Shown here piece by piece: positions 53,009-60,126 of a DNA stretch of 60,126 nt. The number at the start of each line of letters is the position of its first letter. The first letter of the stretch is position 1. The notes beneath the pieces are model-generated. The model was given only the letters and a program-made list of their open reading frames with translations. It searched no databases and was not told the DNA's origin. This stretch comes from JAAERC01 sp965602655 (lineage in GTDB: Bacteria; Zixibacteria; MSB-5A5; GN15; PGXB01), in the NCBI GenBank assembly GCA_965602655.1, contig CBFCZE010000001.1, positions 1 to 60,126 of the forward strand, written 5' to 3'. The position numbers and the translations under genes are program-made.

Positions 53009-53413
53009 ATGGCGAGAACATCAAGTTCCGCTGGCGCCAAAATAAAAACAAGAGCCAAGAAGAAAACAATGGCAAAGAATGGGCTAAAAATTAAGGTATC
53101 TGTCAAAGCGGAAGCCAAAACCGGAATAAAAGCAAAAAAAAGTAAGGGAAAACTATCGACACCTGAGGCACGCCGGGAATATCAGCGAAGATATTACCAG
53201 CTTCATAAGGATAAAGCCAAGGAATATCAAAGGCAATATAATCTTTCTCACAAGAAAAAGGTTCGTGGCGGCAGGGGCAAGGCCAATTTCATATGTCCGC
53301 GGGAAGTTGTTCGCGGCACTTTTAATACGGCCGATATTATGCACGCGCCGGTCGAAAAAACCCTCAAAATTCTGGAAAAGATTATAAGCGGTGAACGACT
53401 TTTCACAATGTAA
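53009..53413 (+). CDS. Small Lys-rich basic protein, histone-H1-like
   Basis: 134 residues from ATG 53009 (AGG upstream; GTG 53003 is possible). Residues 1-55 are Lys/Ala-rich (KTRAKKKTMAK, KAKKSKGK), then a repeat-like PEARREYQRRYYQLHKDKAKEYQR, and a conserved-looking C-terminus (VRGTFNTADIMHAPVEKTLKILEKII). Very basic, without membrane segments. Lys/Ala-rich tails are typical of DNA- or RNA-binding nucleoid proteins; function not known. A perfect promoter and its neighbour, a dikinase with a similar Lys-rich arm, are notable. Confidence 0.8.
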   Translation: MARTSSSAGAKIKTRAKKKTMAKNGLKIKVSVKAEAKTGIKAKKSKGKLSTPEARREYQRRYYQLHKDKAKEYQRQYNLSHKKKVRGGRGKANFICPREVVRGTFNTADIMHAPVEKTLKILEKIISGERLFTM

Positions 53414-53433
53414 AATCAAAAACTAAAAATTTT

Positions 53434-53475
53434 AAAGGGTGGTTTTTGGAAATTTATTTTCCAAACCGCCTTTTA
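53434..53475 (+). terminator. Hairpin between the Lys-rich gene and ppdK
   Basis: Imperfect stem of about 16 bp (AAAGG..GGTTTTTGGAAA with TTTCCAAACCGCCTTT), ending in TTTT. It may be an attenuating terminator; read-through into ppdK is possible since no promoter is visible between the genes. Confidence 0.55.
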
Positions 53476-53539
53476 GTATTGATTAAATCACTAAAACAGC
53501 TTAGTTTACAGGTTGAAATTGAATAGTTTGGAGGCCAAT

Positions 53540-56446
53540 ATGGTTGCGCCGAAAAAGAAAAAAATCAGCAAAGCAGCAAAGGCACCAAAGAAAAAATCAA
53601 AAAAAATGCTGGAAGAAAAAAAGAAAACTGTTAAAAAGCTTATTACACCAAAGAAAAAAACTGCAAAGGTCAAAAAAGTGAAAAAGAATGAAAAGAAGAT
53701 AATAAGTAAATCCACAAATAAAACAACGAAGAAATCCGCCAAAACCAAAGCAGTAAAACTTGCAGCGACTAATCCACCATATTATTTCTTTGGAGGTGGT
53801 AAAGCAGATGGTGATTTAACAATGCGCGATCTACTTGGCGGAAAAGGCGCCGGATTGGCCGAGATGAGTCGAATTGGGATAAATGTTCCTCCTGGTTTTA
53901 CCATTACCACCGAGGTTTGCGATCTGTACTACAAAAACAACATGGAAATTCCCAAGGATATTGATAAAGATCTTGAAAAACAGATTGCCAAAATTGAAAA
54001 ACTGGTTGGCCTGAAATTCGGCGACCCGGACAAGCCGCTTTTGGTTTCAGTTAGATCGGGTGCCAAATTTTCGATGCCGGGCATGATGGATACTGTTCTG
54101 AACCTCGGTCTGAACGAAGAAACATTAAAAGGTTTCACGGATATAACCGGCAATGAACGTTTTGTCTTTGACAACTATCGTAGATTTATTCAGATGTTTG
54201 GCAATGTTGTTCTCGATATTGATAAAGAAAAGTTCGAAGGTATCATCGAGGCAAAAAAGAAAGGCAGAAAAATCAGGCAGGATTCGTCGCTTCAAGTGGC
54301 CGATCTCAATGATATTATCAAAAAATTCAAACAGGTCATCAAACACAAAACAGGGGAGCCGTTCCCGAATGATCCGTTTATACAATTACGCATGGCCCGC
54401 GACGCTGTTTTTCGCTCATGGAACAATCCCCGAGCGATAAGCTATCGGAAATTGAATAATATTCCTGGCAATCTTGGGACGGCAGTTAATGTCCAAACGA
54501 TGGTTTTTGGCAATATGGGTAATACGTCCGGAACCGGTGTTGGCTTTACACGTAATCCCGCCAACGGTAAAAAGGAATTTTATGGTGAATATCTTCTTAA
54601 TGCCCAGGGCGAGGATGTTGTGGCCGGAATCAGAACACCGCGACCGATTGCTGAACTGAATCAAGAGATGCCGGGTGTTTTCAAGCAGTTAAAGTCTATT
54701 ACTACCAAACTTGAAAAGCATTATCGTGATGTTCAAGATTTTGAATTTACTATCCAGGACGGCAAATTGTATATGCTTCAAACCCGGACTGGTAAAAGAA
54801 CCGTCCAGGCCGCACTAAAGATAGCCGTTGATATGGTCAAAGAAAAACTGATTACAAAAGAAGAAGCATTGATGCGGATTGAACCGGCACAGCTGGATCA
54901 ATTATTACATCCGCGACTTGATCCAAGTGCCAAATACGAATCGATTGCCCAGGGATTGCCGGCTTCTCCGGGAGCGGCATCCGGTAAAGTGTTCTTTACT
55001 TCCGAAGATGCCGTGGCTCATGCCAAAGAAAGCAAGGGTATTATACTTGTAAGGCAGGAAACCAATCCTGATGATATCGAGGGTATGAATGCGGCTCGCG
55101 GCATTTTAACGTCGCGCGGCGGAATGACTTCTCATGCGGCGGTGGTGGCACGCGGAATGGGTAAGAGTTGTGTCGCCGGCTGTGAGGCAGTACGCGTTCG
55201 TCATGCCAAAAAACAGATGCAGATTGGCAAACTTATGATCAAAGAAGGCGATGTTATTACCATCAATGGTTCCACCGGTGAGGTGATGCTGGGTGCTGTC
55301 TCTACAATTGAGCCCGAACTGTCGGGCGAGTTTGGCGAATTTATGAGTTGGGCCGACGATATCAGAAAGCTGGGTGTAAGGGCCAACGCCGATACTCCCA
55401 AGGATGCCAATCAGGCCAAGAAATATGGTGCTGAGGGAATCGGTTTATGTCGTACCGAACATATGTTCTTTGCCGAGGAAAGATTACCAATTGTCCAGGA
55501 TATGATTCTGGCCGAGACAACCGAAGATCGTATGGTTGCTCTTGATAAACTTCTTCCATTTCAGAAAAAAGATTTCAAGGGCCTTTTTGAGGCAATGAAC
55601 GGAATGCCGGTTACGATCAGAACGCTTGATCCGCCTCTGCATGAATTTTTGCCGGATCGTAAGCAGATTGAAAAAGAGCTTGAAGAACTGGATAAAAAAG
55701 ATGACGATTATGATGAGAAAAATGACCGGCTGAGCAAGATACTGCGTCGGATTGATGAACTAAAAGAGATTAACCCGATGCTGGGTCATCGTGGATGCCG
55801 ATTGGGAATTGTCTATCCCGAGATTACCGAAATGCAGGTGAGAGCAATTATCGAAGCCGCCTGCGAGGTAAACAAAAAGGGCAAAAAGGCCTTTCCGGAG
55901 ATTATGATTCCGCTGGTTGGTCATATCAATGAGTTCAAAAATCAAAAGGAAGTTGTTGAGCGGATTATCGGCGAGACGGTGAAGAAATATCGCACCCGGA
56001 AACTTGATTATTTGATAGGGACTATGATTGAAATCCCAAGGGCTGCTTTAACGGCCGACGAAATCGCCGGCGAGGCCCAATTCTTCAGCTATGGCACCAA
56101 CGATCTGACTCAGATGGCGATGGGCTTCTCTCGCGACGACGCCGGTAAATTCCTCCGTTACTATGTTGATAAAGGAATTTTGCCGAGCGATCCATTTATT
56201 TCAATCGACCAGAACGGCGTCGGACAGTTGATTGAGATGGCAACCGAAAAAGGCAGATCTGCCAATGCTAATCTGAAAATCGGTATCTGCGGTGAGCATG
56301 GCGGCGATCCCGATTCGATTGAGTTTTGTCATCGAATCGGACTCAACTACGTTTCCTGCTCTCCATTCAGGGTTCCGATTGCGCGGTTGTCTGCCGCTCA
56401 GGCGACAATAAAAGAGAAAACAAAAACCGCCGAACGCGATAAATAG
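53540..56446 (+). CDS. ppdK: Pyruvate, phosphate dikinase with Lys-rich N-terminal extension
   Basis: 968 residues from ATG 53540 (GGAGG five bases upstream; the TTG at 53513 is rejected). Residues 1-80 are an extension made mostly of Lys, Ala, Thr and Ser, absent from normal PPDK (about 875-890 residues). The enzyme proper begins at YYFFGGGKADGD with the nucleotide-binding domain (KGAGLAEMSRIGINVPPGFT). The phosphohistidine domain has GGMTSHAAVVARG with H532 as the phospho-carrier. The C-terminal PEP/pyruvate barrel has the catalytic loop ending at C917 (GICGEHGGD). All catalytic residues are present. The enzyme converts PEP, AMP and PPi to pyruvate, ATP and Pi reversibly. The extension may tether the protein to nucleic acid or another polyanion; purpose unknown. 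Confidence 0.95.
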   Translation: MVAPKKKKISKAAKAPKKKSKKMLEEKKKTVKKLITPKKKTAKVKKVKKNEKKIISKSTNKTTKKSAKTKAVKLAATNPPYYFFGGGKADGDLTMRDLLGGKGAGLAEMSRIGINVPPGFTITTEVCDLYYKNNMEIPKDIDKDLEKQIAKIEKLVGLKFGDPDKPLLVSVRSGAKFSMPGMMDTVLNLGLNEETLKGFTDITGNERFVFDNYRRFIQMFGNVVLDIDKEKFEGIIEAKKKGRKIRQDSSLQVADLNDIIKKFKQVIKHKTGEPFPNDPFIQLRMARDAVFRSWNNPRAISYRKLNNIPGNLGTAVNVQTMVFGNMGNTSGTGVGFTRNPANGKKEFYGEYLLNAQGEDVVAGIRTPRPIAELNQEMPGVFKQLKSITTKLEKHYRDVQDFEFTIQDGKLYMLQTRTGKRTVQAALKIAVDMVKEKLITKEEALMRIEPAQLDQLLHPRLDPSAKYESIAQGLPASPGAASGKVFFTSEDAVAHAKESKGIILVRQETNPDDIEGMNAARGILTSRGGMTSHAAVVARGMGKSCVAGCEAVRVRHAKKQMQIGKLMIKEGDVITINGSTGEVMLGAVSTIEPELSGEFGEFMSWADDIRKLGVRANADTPKDANQAKKYGAEGIGLCRTEHMFFAEERLPIVQDMILAETTEDRMVALDKLLPFQKKDFKGLFEAMNGMPVTIRTLDPPLHEFLPDRKQIEKELEELDKKDDDYDEKNDRLSKILRRIDELKEINPMLGHRGCRLGIVYPEITEMQVRAIIEAACEVNKKGKKAFPEIMIPLVGHINEFKNQKEVVERIIGETVKKYRTRKLDYLIGTMIEIPRAALTADEIAGEAQFFSYGTNDLTQMAMGFSRDDAGKFLRYYVDKGILPSDPFISIDQNGVGQLIEMATEKGRSANANLKIGICGEHGGDPDSIEFCHRIGLNYVSCSPFRVPIARLSAAQATIKEKTKTAERDK

Positions 56447-56480
56447 GTGACATTTCGATTTTCTTCGGTGAATTAAATGC

Positions 56481-56513
56481 AAAAAGCCTCCGTTTAAACG
56501 GAGGCTTTTTTAT
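56481..56513. terminator. Bidirectional terminator between ppdK and the protease gene
   Basis: Perfect palindrome AAAAAGCCTCCGTTT / AAACGGAGGCTTTTT (15-bp arms, 56481-56510) with T-runs on both strands. It serves the two converging genes. Confidence 0.95.
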
Positions 56514-56573
56514 AATATTATTTGTCGTCAGGACCTCTGTAATAAATCCTGCACTTGAAAATGGCAGTTCTGC

Positions 56574-59369
56574 CTATTTTGCCGGTAAACTACATGGGCA
56601 GGGATCCGGTCCGCCTTTATATTTATAGTTTTGTAAATATACAATGTCCAGGATATTTACGTATCCATCACAATTAACATCTGCCCGATTAACCGGATCC
56701 GGTGCAGGCCCTTCTTTATATTTATAATTTATGATATATACTATATCCAGTACATTTATGCCTTCAATACCATCAATTTCCCCGCAAATATATGACGGCT
56801 GTTCAGGGATTTTAACAATGTGGCTGTGTCCATAACTTTCACCTGGCGCGGTCCGACTGCCGCAGATGGCAAAACCGCTATCCGAGGTTTGGATTATCTC
56901 CTGAGGATATTCATCGACGGATTCTTCTAATATCTGCTCCCAATGCAAATTGCCACAAGCATTTGTCTTAATTAATACAATATCTCTTGCTGATTGACCA
57001 GCTGCATCGGTTTCTCCGGTAATGACAAAACTGCCATCCGTTATCTCTTTAATTCCCCATCCGCGTTCATTATAGCTTTGCTCGCCAAAAGTCTTTGACC
57101 AGCATTCATTCCCATCCGAATCCATCTTCAACATAAATATATTTTCATCTGATAAAAGAGGATCTTCTATAATGCCAGTGCAAATGTACCCGTTATCCGA
57201 CGTCAATTCCATATCAAAAACCATAATGTTTTTATTTGACTCATCGTATATAGCGGTTTTGGTGGTGTCTAAATTGTTATCTAACCAGAGAAAATAGGCT
57301 GATTCATTATTGGCTGTTGCCATAACAATATAGCCCCCAAAGTGATCCTCCAAAATCCGTCGTCCATCCTCGTCGGCTGTAATACCATATTGACCATACT
57401 GCACAGTCTGGAGGCTGTCGCCATTTGCGCCGTCTATTTTCATTATAAGTACATCGTTATTACCGGATGGATTTCCGCACGTTCCCGTGATAAGAAAATC
57501 GCCGCCTGAGTTTTCCAGGACGCCAGATCCGCTTTGTTCATAAAGCCCACCATAGGTCCTATTCCAAATTTCGTTTCCCTCCGAATCGGCTTTAATCACA
57601 AAGACATCCCTATCAATAGCCTGCGATCCATAAACGCCCACAATAAGATATCCGCCGTCTGATGTCTGTATGAATTGCCGTGCGAATAAATCTTCGGTGG
57701 CAGAATATTCTATTGAATTGGACCACTCCATACAGCCGAAGGCATTTATCCTTTGCAGATAAATATTAAAATCGCTTGCAATCGATTCATTATAATCAAA
57801 ACCATTTATAAGACAGATGTAACCTCCGTCAGATGTCTGACATATATCAACGGCATAATCGGATGTATTGACAGCATATGTTTGATTCCACTCATCGGAA
57901 ATGTCATTGGGACATTTGACTTTTGATACATTTATCCGTCCTGAGCCCATTTTTAAGGAATGTTCCAGGTCCAGGTACGGCCGAATATTATCCACGCTAG
58001 ACTCCGTTAACCATGAAATAACCTGATTTGTATTCCATTGCGGCCAATGGGACCAAATTAGCGCCGCGACAGCGGCAGTCATGGGAGACGCCATTGAGGT
58101 ACCGCTTTTTATCGACCAAAAATCGGTTTCCGGCTCTTGTTCTGTATGATAAGTACTTACTATATTAGTTCCCGGAGCTGATATATCAATCCAAAAGCCA
58201 TAGTTTGAGAAATCAGCCTTTTTGTCAAGCGAATCTGTCGCGGCCACAGATATAACAGCGGCATTTTCAAGACCATTGATATAATCCGGCACTTGAGAGT
58301 TAATATTGCCGGCCGATTTAAAAATAATTCCGTCATTAGCCAAAAAATATGCAATGGCATCATCCAGATTCCCGCTATTGTCAGATGGCCAGCTGCAATT
58401 CGCTATTTTGGCGCCATTATTTGCCGCGTAGTAAAATGCCTGAGCCGCCATAGCCATATTTGTCTGGGAATCCCCCACTCTCAAAGCCATTATTTTTACA
58501 CCGTTCCCTTCAGTTGGAAGGCTTCCGCTTTGCCAGCCGCCCGCCACTCCACATGATCCGTAGCCATCATTGGTTCCGGCCGCAATAATACCGGCCACAT
58601 GCGTTCCGTGACCATTCCCGTCACGCGGATCATTATCGTCTGAGTGAAAATCCCAACCGATCCAATCATCGACAAATCCATTCGAGTCATCATCTATGCC
58701 TGTTTGACCGCTTTTTTCCGCCCAGTTAATCCACATATTGCCCCTCGTTCCGCCGGGATTACTGTATGATGCATTGGCACCGCCCAAATCTTTATGAAAA
58801 TACCGTATCCCGGAATCGAGGATGGCGACAACAACATCGGAACTTCCCGTTTCGGAGTCCCATCCTTCGGGGGCGTCAATATCATGGTCGTCAGCCTTGC
58901 TAAGATGCCATTGATCGATAAACTCCGGATCGTTCGGAACGACATCAAAACTATGGATACCGATAGGCTGACTCTTTGTTATATTTTCATTTTCACTGAA
59001 GGCGGCAAGGATTTTATAAACATCAATTTCAGAATCGAATTGAATTATATAATCCCGTGATAAATCAACAATACGGCCCTCAAACATTATTGGTTTGGCA
59101 CCGGGAAATTGCGGTTTTATATCAGTAATCCTGTATTTTTCGGCTATAATATCCAGAGATCTTATACCCGTCAGGACCACTCCCTCACGGTTTTTTTGAG
59201 GATTAATTTGTCCTGCCGATTCACCGAATTGAACGACAATGAAGCCTTTTGAATAACCGATTAGAGTGGGAATATCGGGATTGTCTACCGGTTCAATATT
59301 CTCAGATTCGGCTGAGGATAAACTCAGGAAAGACAATACTCCTATGACAACGCAGATAACAAGTTTCAT
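56574..59369 (-). CDS. Secreted subtilisin-like protease with repeat domain and dockerin
   Basis: 931 residues with signal peptide (1-20). N-terminal pro-domain (30-145), then an S8 catalytic domain (about 160-460) with the triad in order: D185 (VAILDSG), H254 (GNGHGTHVAG) and S425 (SGTSMASP), plus oxyanion Asn near 355 (SAGN). After residue 490 come at least six propeller-like repeats beginning with motifs such as QTSDGGYI, DGGYLIVG and GGYIVMA (about 50-60 residues apart). A dockerin type I-like end (about 862-925) has two repeats with NVLDIVYIINYKY and NILDIVYLQNYKY, each preceded by a D-x-N-x-D-like loop (ADVNCDGYVN in the second). It is exported and may attach to cell-surface cohesins; none is seen in the window. 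GAGGTCAAAAA precedes its ATG. Confidence 0.93.
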   Translation of the reverse strand: MKLVICVVIGVLSFLSLSSAESENIEPVDNPDIPTLIGYSKGFIVVQFGESAGQINPQKNREGVVLTGIRSLDIIAEKYRITDIKPQFPGAKPIMFEGRIVDLSRDYIIQFDSEIDVYKILAAFSENENITKSQPIGIHSFDVVPNDPEFIDQWHLSKADDHDIDAPEGWDSETGSSDVVVAILDSGIRYFHKDLGGANASYSNPGGTRGNMWINWAEKSGQTGIDDDSNGFVDDWIGWDFHSDDNDPRDGNGHGTHVAGIIAAGTNDGYGSCGVAGGWQSGSLPTEGNGVKIMALRVGDSQTNMAMAAQAFYYAANNGAKIANCSWPSDNSGNLDDAIAYFLANDGIIFKSAGNINSQVPDYINGLENAAVISVAATDSLDKKADFSNYGFWIDISAPGTNIVSTYHTEQEPETDFWSIKSGTSMASPMTAAVAALIWSHWPQWNTNQVISWLTESSVDNIRPYLDLEHSLKMGSGRINVSKVKCPNDISDEWNQTYAVNTSDYAVDICQTSDGGYICLINGFDYNESIASDFNIYLQRINAFGCMEWSNSIEYSATEDLFARQFIQTSDGGYLIVGVYGSQAIDRDVFVIKADSEGNEIWNRTYGGLYEQSGSGVLENSGGDFLITGTCGNPSGNNDVLIMKIDGANGDSLQTVQYGQYGITADEDGRRILEDHFGGYIVMATANNESAYFLWLDNNLDTTKTAIYDESNKNIMVFDMELTSDNGYICTGIIEDPLLSDENIFMLKMDSDGNECWSKTFGEQSYNERGWGIKEITDGSFVITGETDAAGQSARDIVLIKTNACGNLHWEQILEESVDEYPQEIIQTSDSGFAICGSRTAPGESYGHSHIVKIPEQPSYICGEIDGIEGINVLDIVYIINYKYKEGPAPDPVNRADVNCDGYVNILDIVYLQNYKYKGGPDPCPCSLPAK

Positions 59370-59988
59370 TTTTTGACCTCTAACATGAAATAATTGGTAA
59401 GAAAATTGTGGTATGTACTATTCGAAAAAAATATTTAGATCTTTTCACCTCCTCTGCAGAACATGCATATTATGTTTGATTGAAATTGGATAAGCTCATT
59501 TTTGTCATCAATAGGTACTATTAAATACCTGTTGCCAATAATAATTTTGTAACTCGATAGAAACGCTCGCAGTAAATCCTTACACCGTAAAGTAAAACCA
59601 TTTTAATGGCTGAATTGTTTTTTGAATTATACTACATTCCCCGATATAGTCAAGCGTTATTACGATATTTTATCGAATAAAGAGGTTAAACCTGATGGCT
59701 TTTACGAATTTACTATCAATTCAATAGTAATTCAGCCTTTTCCTGATTAACAGATGGAATCAATAATTACAAATGGTAACTCACCCAACGGGTGAGGTGA
59801 ATAAGTAGAGGGCAGTTAGACTGCAGACGAGGACGTCTTCTACGCATGTTAGACATCTGCACGATGGTATCTGTGATTAACCAATAAACAAAATCCCCAC
59901 CAAATCACCGTTAATTCCGGTGTCTCACCATAAATGATATGAATGATTCCGTCAGGAAAGGGTTCCTGATGGCAGGAGAAAGGAAAAT

Positions 59989-60015
59989 TGTCGAAACCGC
60001 AGGGGGGTTCGACCT
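59989..60015. repeat. Interspersed hairpin repeat, copy 2
   Basis: Second copy of the unit at 32816-32842, differing at only two positions. Inner arms TCGAA / TTCGA are retained. Confidence 0.85.
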
Positions 60016-60040
60016 GCGTCCAAAAACTTTTTATATGCAA

Positions 60041-60093
60041 AACGAACCCATTTCGTTGGACAAGTATGGAAGAGAATAGATTACAAGGAATTT
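60041..60093 (-). repeat. Interspersed 53-nt repeat, copy 2 (inverted)
   Basis: Reverse strand matches 32848-32900 at 43 of 53 positions, with the longest uninterrupted stretch AAATTCCTTGTAA. Orientation relative to the neighbouring hairpin repeat is opposite to that at 32.8 kb. Confidence 0.8.
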
Positions 60094-60126
60094 CTACAAT
60101 AGCTGGAAAATATAAATCAATTCTTG

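Larger units (their letters stand above)
59370..60126. repeat. Repeat-bearing intergenic region at right edge
   Basis: 757 bases without a convincing gene. The first part is AT-rich and should contain the protease promoter. From 59770 on there are several hairpins: CTCACCC / GGGTGAG (59780-59796), GTCAGGAA / TTCCTGAT (about 59951-59970), then modules shared with 32816-32900. Confidence 0.7.

Noticed and set aside
1..60126. CRISPR arrays, rRNA or tRNA genes, insertion sequences with transposases
   Set aside because: No regularly spaced direct repeats, no cloverleaf with a recognisable T-loop and no transposase-like protein was found by reading; short tRNAs could still escape by-eye inspection.

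Overview
The window looks like a chromosomal piece (moderate GC, AT-rich intergenic regions) of a Gram-negative bacterium. Diderm markers are an LptE-type lipoprotein, a PorV/PorQ-type beta-barrel protein, several lipoproteins with a lipobox, and a type VI secretion system (T6SS). The Bacteroidetes-style Hcp (TssD) and TssC, the PorV-like protein, and a secreted subtilase ending in a dockerin suggest the FCB superphylum, possibly a Zixibacteria-like candidate lineage. That placement is an inference from gene style, not a measured phylogeny.

Layout. (1) 1-3008, minus strand: a secreted protein cut by the window edge, a TPR-like membrane protein, and a transmembrane Ser/Thr kinase with a PEGA-like outer domain, probably the regulators next to the T6SS. 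(2) 3338-13966, plus strand: T6SS spike and cargo genes. They are a PAAR-like tip protein, an OmpA/metzincin protease, a lipoprotein (possible immunity), a DUF1795/Eag chaperone, an Ig/transthyretin carrier protein and a large membrane-inserting candidate effector. Three of these share one transthyretin-like module. (3) 14265-28718: the T6SS machine in the order ClpV split into two genes (D1 and D2), TssB, TssC, Hcp, VgrG, TssE, TssF, TssG, TssK, TssL-like and TssM-like, followed by an exported protein. No TssA or TssJ was recognised. A GAAA-capped hairpin sits between hcp and vgrG, and an internal promoter precedes tssK. (4) 29438-36000: mixed accessory genes (NTF2-like lipoprotein, fibronectin III repeat protein, Eis-like acetyltransferase, TetR regulator, TonB-C-like protein, PNPOx-like flavoprotein, small lipoprotein) with degenerate intergenic palindromic repeats. 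(5) 36211-41470: histidine degradation (hutU, hutI), LptE, PorV-like protein, lipoprotein and a cold-shock-like protein. (6) 41809-52712: the most striking region, a 12-gene operon made of three consecutive, diverged copies of one four-gene membrane cassette (A-B-C-D, A-B-C-D, A-B-C-D), closed by a strong terminator. I recognise no described function for it. (7) 52896-56513: a consensus promoter, a small Lys-rich protein, and pyruvate phosphate dikinase with an unusual Lys-rich N-terminal extension. (8) 56574-59369, minus: a secreted subtilisin-like protease with beta-propeller-like repeats and a dockerin. The last 0.75 kb is non-coding and repeat-containing.

The T6SS genes can be read as one unit: kinase signalling, contractile sheath and tube, split recycling ATPase, reduced membrane anchor, and a cargo set linked by a common module. 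The triplicated cassette is best read as a heteromeric integral-membrane complex with large extracytoplasmic domains.
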